From Chitinophaga oryziterrae (GTDB lineage Bacteria > Bacteroidota > Bacteroidia > Chitinophagales > Chitinophagaceae), in contig NZ_WRXO01000016.1 in the NCBI RefSeq assembly GCF_009758125.1, forward strand, positions 1 to 64,000: a stretch of DNA of 64,000 bases, given 5' to 3'. Made by a program: the position numbers and the translations under genes. Below are positions 1-7,666 of the stretch, piece by piece. Positions within the stretch are counted from its first letter, which is position 1. Each line of letters opens with the position of its first letter. The notes beneath the pieces were generated by a model. The model did no database searches. It was given only the letters and a program-made list of their open reading frames with translations, and had not been told where the DNA came from.

Positions 1-126
1 TTAGGTGGCTGGAAAGGCTATCTCTCAGAACGTAAACCCGGCATCACTACCTTTTGGATGGGGCTGCAAAAATTTACTGCAGTCATGCAAGGCTGGATTC
101 TTTTTAGAAATGTGTCCAGACGGTAG
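1..126 (+). CDS. C-terminal end of an IS4-type transposase (partial)
   Basis: The frame is open from the left edge to a TAG at 124-126 and encodes 41 residues. The stretches GGWKGYLSERKPG and FWMGLQKFT resemble the tail of IS4-family DDE transposases, which lies after the catalytic residues. Only the tail is in the window, so it cannot be said whether the element is intact. No clear terminal inverted repeat was recognised downstream. The gene is isolated from the following minus-strand glycosidase operon. The family call rests on recognition of a short piece. Confidence 0.55.
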   Translation, partial: LGGWKGYLSERKPGITTFWMGLQKFTAVMQGWILFRNVSRR

Positions 127-153
127 CTCTTAGAGCTAGTTTTGCATTTTAAG

Positions 154-178
154 TGCCCAGAGCTGGAATCGAACCCTC
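154..178 (-). other. tRNA-like 3' fragment (T-loop and acceptor strand)
   Basis: Read on the minus strand this gives a T-loop-like TTCGATT, followed by CCAGC and an acceptor-like TCTGGGC plus A. The 5' half of the putative T-stem (GAGGG) does not pair properly with CCAGC, and no D-arm or anticodon arm is visible upstream. It is therefore not a functional tRNA. A tRNA 3' scrap beside a transposase end would fit an old integration site, but that is inference. Confidence 0.3.
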
Positions 179-269
179 ACACCTTTACGCAACCATTTGG
201 CAAACATAATGAAGACTCGATTCCCTTTCCTTCTTCCAAAAATCAGTACAAACTAATACATAACTACCT

Positions 270-2486
270 TTATTTATATGTCTCATGGACGATCGTCGTG
301 TACTTCGCATATAGCGCCTTTGACAAAACAATTGCATCTCCCTGGGTTGTTACGGGATATAACTCCTTCGCATTCACCCATTTCCATTCCCAATTCTTTA
401 TCTGGTCATCAAAATAAGTATCATCTACCGGTTTTTTCTGGCGCATACAGTTGCCCACGTAAGCGAAATACTGCTGCCAGCGTGCCCTGTAGAAGTTTTT
501 GAGTAAACCGGCCCACTGTCTGCTGGAATATTCATGTAAAGGGCTGTTCTTATCTCCCCAGAGGGTGATCAGATCACGGGCATTACGCTCATATAACGCT
601 TTTTCGGCGGGCGTTGTTCCCCAGCCTTTAGCATCACTTAACCATCTGCCTAAAAGGAAATCCTTACGGGTAGCCAGTAATCTGTCCATATCATCCAATA
701 AGGCAAGGAACTGCTGACTGTACTTCTTAAAGCTCACACTGTCATCGTTTTTATACGCCTTTGCTACCTGCTGTTGCAGGGAATCCGCATAGTTTGCCAG
801 TACCTGGCGTGTAACATCCACTATATCATAGCGGAAGCCATCACTGTTTTTCAGGACATCGGCAGCCTTCTGCAGGTGGTCCCAGGCAGGGAGCATTTCA
901 CCGGGCGCATAATCAAGCTGTGTTTTTGTGCGGGTGGTAGATGTGTTAAAGGTAGGGCGACCGGTGAGTATACTTTCCGGGCCACCTTCTGTAAGGCCAC
1001 CATTGTACACTGTTTTTCTCAGTACGTCCCAGGCCAGGTCCGCATCGGTGTTCTGCTTGCCGTAACGGCGCCGGGTGTAGTCTTTAAGCCATGTATCCAG
1101 GTTGATGGGTTGGTCCCTCCATACATTCTCCAGCATCAGGGCATACATCACGGGATTCTGCTCAATACCTTCCGGTGTAAGACCGATACCTATCATATTG
1201 CGGGCCGCAGGATTGTGCAATGCATTGGCCGGATCATTAGCCACATTATTCATTCTGCCATACATACTGATGTTACCGCCAAAGTTCAGCAGCATACACC
1301 AGATCCATTGTTTACCATAGTACCCATCAGTTTTAATCCACTGAGGGGAGTTTTCACTGTAGAGGTCCAGTACGATCATCTTATCATCCGGAGCTGCGGT
1401 GAACAGCGCCTTGATCTGTGCAGGATGCCAGAAGTCGCTCTGGTAGTGGAACATCCAGCCCTGCATTACCCATACGGCGGCAGTATCTGCTGCTGTCATA
1501 GACTGGTAGATCTTTTTACTGATATTATGTAAGTAAAGAGAATCGTTGGTCGGTGGCAGGTTCTCATTGAAGGTATCAGAAGAATAGAGATGGTCCGTAC
1601 CGAAGGTGCGGATCTCCTCTTCCATAAATCTTTTACCTATCAATGTGAACATAGAATCTCCGGGATCGAGGATGTATACATCATCGAAACCAGCATCCCA
1701 GTTGGTCTTCTTTACTTTAGCGTTCGGGAATTTATCCTTGAAAGCGGAAGGTACGTGTCCTGTAAAAGCGGGTAGTACGGGTGTCATGCCTAATGATCTT
1801 TCTCTTTCCAGGATCTTCTTCTGCAATTCCTCATGACCTTTCATGAAAGACTGTGGCAGCGGACCGCCCCATCCATCAATGTTGCCCATCCAGAACCAGT
1901 TAAAATAACAGGGACCGCTAAAGAAGTTACTCAGGTCTTTATCTGTTAAACCTAATCCTTTGTATACCCTGTCCCAAACGGAGTTTTGTCCGGTTATTGC
2001 CAGTGGCATATTCACACCATTGAGCGCCATCCAGTCGATCTCCCATTGCCAGCGGTCCCAGTTCCACCAGCTCATGGTGTAGTTGAACGTACAATAGTTG
2101 AGGTAATAGCGGTATTGATAGGGAGTGGTTTTATGCACTTTTTCCTTTACGACAGGCAACGGAGATGGAAGGTTTAAGTTGGTGCCGTTCCAGCTGATAT
2201 CGCAATGTGCATAGTTTTGCAGGTAGTAGTTGAGGGCGCTGGCGATGCTAAGCCCATTACTACCTTTCAGCAGGATCATTCCGTTTTTACTTTCCAGTTC
2301 AAATACATCTTTCCCTTTTTCCTGAGGAATAAAGCTGGTTTCAAAATGGACAGCATGTTCCTTCAGTACTCTCTTCACCAGGTCAGTGATTGCTTTTTTA
2401 TCTGGTACTGCTGCTGAAGCTGTACCGGTAACAAATGCAAGCGCCAGGCTTCCGGCACAAAGGATTTTACGAAATGATAGTTGCAT
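270..2486 (-). CDS. alpha-N-acetylglucosaminidase, GH89 family, secreted
   Basis: Expected to remove terminal alpha-linked N-acetylglucosamine from glycans, by homology to NAGLU-type enzymes. The 738 residues match a full-length member: signal peptide at about 1-25, small N-terminal domain, then the catalytic barrel. The motif YSSDTFNEN carries the expected acid/base Glu308, and LTPEGIEQNP the expected nucleophile Glu439, assigned from characterised GH89 enzymes. Aromatic-rich substrate-site segments typical of the family (SWWNWDRW near 139-146, FNWFWMGN near 195-202) are present. It lies 4 bp downstream of the GH29 fucosidase and is probably cotranscribed with it. The signal peptide points to the periplasm or cell surface; no lipobox is seen. 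The pairing suggests use of complex fucosylated or GlcNAc-capped glycans. Confidence 0.93.
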   Translation of the reverse strand: MQLSFRKILCAGSLALAFVTGTASAAVPDKKAITDLVKRVLKEHAVHFETSFIPQEKGKDVFELESKNGMILLKGSNGLSIASALNYYLQNYAHCDISWNGTNLNLPSPLPVVKEKVHKTTPYQYRYYLNYCTFNYTMSWWNWDRWQWEIDWMALNGVNMPLAITGQNSVWDRVYKGLGLTDKDLSNFFSGPCYFNWFWMGNIDGWGGPLPQSFMKGHEELQKKILERERSLGMTPVLPAFTGHVPSAFKDKFPNAKVKKTNWDAGFDDVYILDPGDSMFTLIGKRFMEEEIRTFGTDHLYSSDTFNENLPPTNDSLYLHNISKKIYQSMTAADTAAVWVMQGWMFHYQSDFWHPAQIKALFTAAPDDKMIVLDLYSENSPQWIKTDGYYGKQWIWCMLLNFGGNISMYGRMNNVANDPANALHNPAARNMIGIGLTPEGIEQNPVMYALMLENVWRDQPINLDTWLKDYTRRRYGKQNTDADLAWDVLRKTVYNGGLTEGGPESILTGRPTFNTSTTRTKTQLDYAPGEMLPAWDHLQKAADVLKNSDGFRYDIVDVTRQVLANYADSLQQQVAKAYKNDDSVSFKKYSQQFLALLDDMDRLLATRKDFLLGRWLSDAKGWGTTPAEKALYERNARDLITLWGDKNSPLHEYSSRQWAGLLKNFYRARWQQYFAYVGNCMRQKKPVDDTYFDDQIKNWEWKWVNAKELYPVTTQGDAIVLSKALYAKYTTIVHETYK

Positions 2487-2490
2487 AACT

Positions 2491-3912
2491 CTAGGCTTCA
2501 GTATTAATCTTAAATGTTGCGATGTATTTCAGGCCGCTTTTCTCCTGTAATTCTTTTGGTACTTTGATGATCAGCTGACCATTGTTCAACGTCCATTTCA
2601 GTTTTGCCTTTGTACCTAACAGGGATACTGTTTTGATCTTCTTTACATCCTGTACAGGGAAAGCTACTTCAGTGGGCAGTTTCACGGTATCACTGTCAGA
2701 CAGGAAGAAAGCATATACAGATGGCTGGTTCTTAGCTTTGGTAAAATAGATATTTTTATCAGAATACGGAGCTACCGGTACAGAACTGTGAATTCCTTCT
2801 CCGTTTATCTTCATCCAGTCACCGATATCCGCTAAACGCTTATAGGCTTCCGGAGCCCAGTCGCCTTTATCACTTGGTCCGATATTTAAGAGCAGGTTAC
2901 CGCCTCTTGAAACGATTTTTACGAGTATCGTTAAGAGTTTCAGAGAAGGTTTGTACTGATCGCGGGAGCTGTAACTCCAGGAATCGCCCATGGTCATACA
3001 GGTTTCCCAGGGATAGGGCAGGGGCTTATCGGGGATGGATTGTTCCGGCGTGGTGTAGTTTTCAAATTCACCGGGAACGGTCCTGTCTACGACGATAAGT
3101 CCTGGCTGGTGCGTGCGGGCCATGCCCACGATTTTCTTCATGTCCAGGCTTTGTTTGCCATCGGGTCTTACCCAGCCGCCATCCAGCCAGAGGATATCGA
3201 TGGAACCGTAGTCAGACATCAGTTCTTCTACCTGGTTATAGGTGTAGTCGTTGAATTTCTGCCAGCGTTCCGGGAATTTCTTCAGATCGTAGTTGATATT
3301 TTCATCTTTTGGCGGGTAGTAAGACCACCAGAAGTATTCACTGTGCCAGTCGGGTTTTGAAAAGTATGCCCCGATCATAAAGCTGTCTTTACGGAAAGCG
3401 CTGAAGATCTCTTTTGCCACATTGCTGCGTGGATTGGAAGAGAAGGGGGTATTAGGACTGGTGATCTTGTAGTCTGTTTGTTTGGTGTCGAACATACAGA
3501 AGCCGTCGTGATGTTTGGTAGTAAATACTACGTAGTTCATACCAGCGGCTTTTGCGGCTTTTGCCCATTTCTCCGGGTTGAAATCTACCGGGTTGAAGGA
3601 GTGCTGCAGGTTTTCGTACGCCTTTTTATATCCGAAGTAATCAGCACTGTAAGGGCCTTTACGCACTACCCAGTCGACCGGACAGATACTCCAGCTTTCC
3701 ACTTCGTTCCAGATGGTATACGTACCCCAGTGCATGAAAAGACCGAATTTCTGGTCCTGCCATTTATCCAGTTTTCTGATTACGAGGGGATCTGTAGGCG
3801 ACTGGTAATCTTTGGACATTTGATGCACGCCTTCATTTTCCTGCGCTATCGCAAATTTCACCGGTAATTGCAATGATAAAAGTACCGAACAAACGGCTAA
3901 TGTTTTTCTCAT
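2491..3912 (-). CDS. alpha-L-fucosidase, GH29 family, secreted
   Basis: Hydrolyses terminal alpha-L-fucose from glycans. The 473-residue protein starts with a signal peptide (about 1-23, ending near AIAQ). Family motifs are clear: FGLFMHWGTY near 56-65, FTTKHHDGF at 130-138, and the nucleophile Asp244 in ILWLDGGW. The general acid is not conserved in position across GH29 and was not assigned. The C-terminal part after about 370 looks like the usual beta-sandwich. The ATG at 3912 is the only good start that keeps the signal peptide. It is the first gene of a two-gene operon with the GH89 enzyme. No SusC/SusD pair or regulator adjoins it, so it is not a classical polysaccharide utilisation locus here. 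Confidence 0.94.
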   Translation of the reverse strand: MRKTLAVCSVLLSLQLPVKFAIAQENEGVHQMSKDYQSPTDPLVIRKLDKWQDQKFGLFMHWGTYTIWNEVESWSICPVDWVVRKGPYSADYFGYKKAYENLQHSFNPVDFNPEKWAKAAKAAGMNYVVFTTKHHDGFCMFDTKQTDYKITSPNTPFSSNPRSNVAKEIFSAFRKDSFMIGAYFSKPDWHSEYFWWSYYPPKDENINYDLKKFPERWQKFNDYTYNQVEELMSDYGSIDILWLDGGWVRPDGKQSLDMKKIVGMARTHQPGLIVVDRTVPGEFENYTTPEQSIPDKPLPYPWETCMTMGDSWSYSSRDQYKPSLKLLTILVKIVSRGGNLLLNIGPSDKGDWAPEAYKRLADIGDWMKINGEGIHSSVPVAPYSDKNIYFTKAKNQPSVYAFFLSDSDTVKLPTEVAFPVQDVKKIKTVSLLGTKAKLKWTLNNGQLIIKVPKELQEKSGLKYIATFKINTEA

Positions 3913-4088
3913 ATATGTACGACCTGTTTAAGTGCTGTAAGATCACTGAATTATTGCGTTTAAGGTATGCATATTTTACCTGATACGCATGTCCGTTTAA
4001 CAGGGAGAATGTCCATCACCTGGGTTTTTCTATAAACAGGCGGCTCTGTCGGTGCAATAAAGTTGATGATAAATGTATTTATAACAGC

Positions 4089-4164
4089 TATAAGCCCCCT
4101 CTATATAAGGTGGGCTTGTAGGGGGCTTATAGGGGACTATGAGGGGGCTTATATGGGGCTTATA
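4089..4164. repeat. 11-bp tandem repeat with inverted copy (palindromic element A)
   Basis: Five adjacent 11-bp units run in exact register from 4110 to 4164; the second (4121-4131) and fourth (4143-4153) are both GGGGGCTTATA and the others differ at a few positions. An exact inverted copy, TATAAGCCCCC, lies at 4089-4099, so it can pair with either unit. It sits between the start of the fucosidase operon and the end of the small lipoprotein gene. It has the same architecture, with different sequence, as the elements at 4758-4859 and 63124-63209. Confidence 0.85.
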
Positions 4165-4196
4165 CTACCTGATGAGTAGCTAAAAAGGCAGATAAT

Positions 4197-4655
4197 TTAT
4201 GGTACACGTACGTACATCTCTATAATTTCCCGATTAACCTGCAAGTCTTCTATCTTCTCAATTCCTTTCTGGATTAATGTATCGTGTTTTACCTGCAAAT
4301 TGAAGGTAAAATCTTTGTCTTCCCATTCCCTGTAATTGCAATATGTCAGGTGTTCTGTGTAGGTTTCCCCATCTAATGTGTACGTACCACTTCCGGTATC
4401 ATATACGGCTTTGGCAGAATCTTTACCATGTTGCAGGTCGTGTTTGAAGAAGGCAAAGTGGGTATTGTTTAAGATCTTGATCATTTCCTGACCTTCAACA
4501 GGGAAAGTAATAGTAGTATCTTTGCCTTTGATCATTTTGGCGGCGAACATACGCCAGGTACCATTTATGGGTGATGATTGTGAAACAGGAACGGTTGTTC
4601 TGGTACATGATGTGCAGGCTGCCAGAGCAAGAAAAATTAAAGCGTGTATTTTCAT
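4197..4655 (-). CDS. small lipoprotein, possibly lipocalin-like
   Basis: A 152-residue protein with a lipoprotein signal: a hydrophobic N-terminus ends in LALAAC, placing the lipid-modified Cys at 14. The mature part begins with a GTWRM motif and alternates short strand-like segments (GSGTYTLDGETYTEHLTYC), which resembles small lipocalin-like or DUF4488-type lipoproteins of Bacteroidota. The conserved-looking end LIQKGIEKIEDLQVNREI suggests a real family. Exact function is unknown. It is monocistronic, flanked by palindromic repeat elements on both sides. ATG at 4655 fits the signal peptide. Confidence 0.75.
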   Translation of the reverse strand: MKIHALIFLALAACTSCTRTTVPVSQSSPINGTWRMFAAKMIKGKDTTITFPVEGQEMIKILNNTHFAFFKHDLQHGKDSAKAVYDTGSGTYTLDGETYTEHLTYCNYREWEDKDFTFNLQVKHDTLIQKGIEKIEDLQVNREIIEMYVRVP

Positions 4656-4757
4656 AGTGGAAGTTTGAATAAAAATAGTGAATGTCTTTCATATCTCCCG
4701 GAATCCATACTAAAGGTAAACCCAGGTTGGTGACAGCTCCGGAGAGTCTCTGAAAGT

Positions 4758-4859
4758 AGAACATACTTTGAACATAGCCTGGATATAGGTTGAACATACT
4801 TTGATGCTTCGGAGCGGAGATGACCAAAGTATATTCAACCTATGTTCAACGTATGGTCA
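4758..4859. repeat. long hairpin built of 11-bp units (palindromic element B)
   Basis: The left arm at 4769-4801 has three 11-bp units, with a related unit just outside at 4758-4768. The right arm at 4827-4859 has three inverted units. The innermost pair, TGAACATACTT at 4791-4801 and AAGTATATTCA at 4827-4837, has one mismatch; the next has two and the outer about four. The loop is 25 nt. GAACATACTTTGA occurs directly at 4759-4771 and 4792-4804. No T-run follows, so it is not a standard terminator. It lies between a divergent lipoprotein gene and the DUF6266 gene. Confidence 0.8.
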
Positions 4860-5077
4860 ATTCCATAACACTCCACGCAATCACTACTCAAACTAAAAAT
4901 TCTGTTAAATGTTGGATCTGTGCAGATAAGTTACATGTATTGGTCGTAATTTCGCCATATGAATTGAAGGAAGGAAAGGACGCTTACCACTTGTTGAAAA
5001 ACACCTCCACTTTGTCGCAATCAGCTACAGTTAACCCACGTAGCACACTTATTAGCAAAATTTAAAAACAACATTTA

Positions 5078-5731
5078 ATGGCACGATTAATTAACGGCAT
5101 TTTAGGCGGTTTTGTGGGCATAGTAGGCAACCTGGAAGGTTATATGCTCAATGGAAGACAGATTATCCGCAGCCGCCGTAAAAAGACCTCAAAACCACCT
5201 ACAGAAAAGCAGTTGGCATGGAGGCAAAAAATGGTACAGACACACCAGTTTCTGGGTGCTTTTACAGATTTTGTAAAAGCAGGCTTTACTTATGCTACTA
5301 CTGGTAAAGGTCTTACTCCATATGCAGCAGCAGTAGGTTACCAGTTGAAACATGTTTTTAGAGGTGAGTACCCTAATTATACAATAGATTATGCACAGGC
5401 GCGACTAACCGAAGGCCCAATAAACACGGAGGGTATTAACGCTGCAGTAACCATACAGGGTAACAAATTAATATTTACCTGGACACCTGACCTGAGTTAT
5501 ACGCACAGCAGTGATCGTGTAATGCTGCTCGGCTATTCACCTGTACTGAACGAAGCGGAGTATAAGCTATGTGGCGAAAAAAGAAGCACAGGTAGGGATG
5601 TGTTGATATTGTCAGATGAAACCTGGAAAGATAAAACAATAGAAACTTATCTGTCCTTTATTAGTGAAAATGGAATTACGTGTGCCAACAGTATTTATTT
5701 GGGTACTTTAACTTATTCCAACTCATCTTAA
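5078..5731 (+). CDS. DUF6266 family protein
   Basis: A 217-residue protein whose N-terminus (NGILGGFVGIVGNLEGYM, then IIRSRRKK and KPPTEKQLAWR) matches the conserved start of DUF6266, a family of unknown function seen mainly in Bacteroidota. There is no clear signal peptide; the Gly-rich start is a family trait. The middle and end look like alternating strands. It stands alone between repeat element B and the sensor kinase gene, with an AT-rich leader and ATG at 5078. Its role cannot be told from the sequence. Confidence 0.8.
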   Translation: MARLINGILGGFVGIVGNLEGYMLNGRQIIRSRRKKTSKPPTEKQLAWRQKMVQTHQFLGAFTDFVKAGFTYATTGKGLTPYAAAVGYQLKHVFRGEYPNYTIDYAQARLTEGPINTEGINAAVTIQGNKLIFTWTPDLSYTHSSDRVMLLGYSPVLNEAEYKLCGEKRSTGRDVLILSDETWKDKTIETYLSFISENGITCANSIYLGTLTYSNSS

Positions 5732-5735
5732 TACT

Positions 5736-5762
5736 CCCGGTCCTTCGGGTAACATTCTTTTT
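5736..5762 (+). terminator. possible weak terminator after the DUF6266 gene
   Basis: CCCG at 5736-5739 and CGGG at 5746-5749 form a 4-bp stem with loop GTCCTT, followed 8 nt later by TTCTTTTTG. The stem is short and the T-run is offset, so this is a weak candidate. Confidence 0.3.
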
Positions 5763-5849
5763 GTCTCCGGAATATGGCATTACGTCGTACCTTTTTAACT
5801 TTCTGTCTATAATGCAGTTTTACTCTCAAAGACTGACTATTTTGCAGTC

Positions 5850-6869
5850 ATGAAAACAAGGATATCCGTTATTCTTACTCATTTTCTTTTCCTTGCGGGA
5901 TTTGTCAGCTTCCCGGTTTTCACAATACCTCCCCCGGGGGAGCGTATTAATTTAAATGCGGGAGAGTTCTCTCAGTCGCTGGTTTTGACGAATGTATTGG
6001 CTGCCGCAGGATATTATCTGAATTACTATTATTTCATCCCTGCATTTAATCTTAAAAGAAAGTATGTACACTATACCATTGCATTGTTGCTGACAGCCTT
6101 TATTTATCTTCTTATTCCTGCTGCATGTAATATTATTTTAAACAGGTTAGCACAGGGCTTTCACTTTATTGATTCATTGGTCATGCCTGTAGGGCCATTA
6201 CTGATGCTCACGCTATCCTTTATGCTCTCTTATATTTTGCATAAGCATAATGAATGGAAGCAGTCGCAACGGGATAAAATGGAAATAGAAATGCAGAAAA
6301 ATGCAGCGGAGATGATCTTACTTAAGAATCAGATCAATCCTCACTTTTTTTTCAATACTTTAAATGGCATCTATGCTTTGGCGATCCGGCAATCTGATAA
6401 TACGGCACCTTCCATATTACAGCTATCCCAGATGATGCGATATGTGTTGTATGAAAGTGAAGGAGAAAAGGTATTGCTGGAAAAGGAAATTGCTTACATG
6501 CGTGGATATGTAAAGATGCAGCAGATGCGACTGGGAAGTAATAATAGTGTACACTTTGAAATAAATGGCGCCGCTACCGGATTAACGATTGTCCCATTAT
6601 TAATGATACCATTTATCGAGAATAATTTCAAATATGGGATATCAGGTAACCAGGAAACCCGGATGAGCATTACTATTGACCTCTCCGGGCAAATACTTAG
6701 GTTCAGATCGGAAAATACGATTGTGCATCGTGATCAGGAGGATAATCATAAAGGGATAGGTATCAGTAACGTCAGGCGCCGCCTGGACCTGGCATATCAC
6801 GACCGCCACGATCTGTCTATCAGCGAATTGCCGGATGAATTTGTTGTTCAACTGGAAATAAAACTCTAA
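5850..6869 (+). CDS. LytS/YehU-type sensor histidine kinase
   Basis: Membrane sensor kinase of 339 residues, partner of the LytTR regulator 3 bp downstream. About four hydrophobic segments fill residues 1-130, with no extracytoplasmic sensor domain of any size. A short coiled region (about 133-158) leads to the His_kinase box, NQINPHFFFNTLN, with the phosphorylated His165. The ATPase part has an N-box variant, IPFIENNFKYG, and a G-box GIGISNVRRRL. This is the PF06580 architecture common in Bacteroidota, where the kinase typically controls one nearby operon. The likely local target is the secreted barrel-like protein at 7667, but that is inference. Confidence 0.92.
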   Translation: MKTRISVILTHFLFLAGFVSFPVFTIPPPGERINLNAGEFSQSLVLTNVLAAAGYYLNYYYFIPAFNLKRKYVHYTIALLLTAFIYLLIPAACNIILNRLAQGFHFIDSLVMPVGPLLMLTLSFMLSYILHKHNEWKQSQRDKMEIEMQKNAAEMILLKNQINPHFFFNTLNGIYALAIRQSDNTAPSILQLSQMMRYVLYESEGEKVLLEKEIAYMRGYVKMQQMRLGSNNSVHFEINGAATGLTIVPLLMIPFIENNFKYGISGNQETRMSITIDLSGQILRFRSENTIVHRDQEDNHKGIGISNVRRRLDLAYHDRHDLSISELPDEFVVQLEIKL

Positions 6870-6872
6870 ACG

Positions 6873-7580
6873 ATGTTACATTGTATTGCTATTGATGACG
6901 AACCGCTTTCTCTCGACATACTAAAGGCTTACAGTGAGCCCCTGAATAGTATAACATTGGCCGGTACCTTTACCAGTACTGCGCTGGCCAGAGAATACCT
7001 CGATAACAACATCGTAGACCTTATATTCCTGGATATCGAAATGGCCGATATTGACGGTTTGTCTTTTTACAGATCGCTTAATACAAAGCCTATGGTCATC
7101 TTTACCACAGCCTATAGTAATTACGCTGTTCAGGGCTTTGAGGTCGCAGCGCTGGACTACCTGTTAAAGCCAATCAGCACCGAGCGCTTTCTGCAGGCGA
7201 CTCAGAAAGCCTGTCATTTTGTGGCTCTTCAGCAGCATATCACACATGCTAATACAGCTTTCCTTAGTGTCAGATCAGAATATCAGACTAAGAAGATCAC
7301 GCTGTCTGAAATACTGTATATAGAAGGACTGAATAATCATGTAAAGATCTATACAGATAACTCTCCCAAACCTATCCTTTCAATGATGTCCATGAAGGAG
7401 GTCTTATCAAAGTTGTCAGACCGGAGATTCGCCAGGATACACCGGTCATATATTATTGACTTATCCAGGGTAACATCCTATAACAGCCGCTATATTTTCA
7501 TAGAAAACAAGCAATTTCCTATCGGTGATACCTACCGCGATGTAACAAAACGCCTGTCTGACGGTTCTCCATTATTTTAG
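6873..7580 (+). CDS. LytTR-family response regulator
   Basis: A 235-residue regulator with an N-terminal receiver (about 1-115) and a C-terminal LytTR DNA-binding domain (about 135-235). Receiver residues are intact: acidic DDE at 8-10, phosphoacceptor Asp54 in IFLDIEM, Thr in FTTAYS and Lys in LLKP. The LytTR part shows the usual pattern, including the ILYIEGLNNHVKIY and RIHRSYIID segments. It follows the histidine kinase with 3 bp between, so the two are cotranscribed. LytTR proteins bind paired direct repeats upstream of targets; none was identified with confidence here. Confidence 0.94.
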   Translation: MLHCIAIDDEPLSLDILKAYSEPLNSITLAGTFTSTALAREYLDNNIVDLIFLDIEMADIDGLSFYRSLNTKPMVIFTTAYSNYAVQGFEVAALDYLLKPISTERFLQATQKACHFVALQQHITHANTAFLSVRSEYQTKKITLSEILYIEGLNNHVKIYTDNSPKPILSMMSMKEVLSKLSDRRFARIHRSYIIDLSRVTSYNSRYIFIENKQFPIGDTYRDVTKRLSDGSPLF

Positions 7581-7622
7581 TCGGATTCTCCCCTTTATTT
7601 TTTAAGCGATGGCCTCATACTA

Positions 7623-7630
7623 TAGATTTG
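7623..7630 (+). promoter_or_regulatory. putative -7 promoter element (TAGATTTG)
   Basis: TAGATTTG fits the Bacteroidota -7 consensus TAnnTTTG and lies 36 bp before the ATG at 7667. About 20 nt upstream there is only a T-rich stretch (near 7599) rather than a clear TTTG. This would give the 498-residue protein its own promoter, separate from the two-component pair. Confidence 0.5.
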
Positions 7631-7666
7631 TAAGGGGATTATAAAAGGGATTTTCGCTGATATACT

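Noticed and set aside
774-1532. 252-codon plus-strand open frame
   Set aside because: It lies wholly opposite the GH89 gene, whose motifs are clear. The predicted protein has no recognisable features and odd composition.
4495-4827. 110-codon minus-strand open frame
   Set aside because: It overlaps the lipoprotein gene in another frame and runs through repeat element B; no family features.
4820-5065. 81-codon plus-strand open frame
   Set aside because: It begins inside the right arm of repeat element B and has no recognisable features; I regard it as chance.
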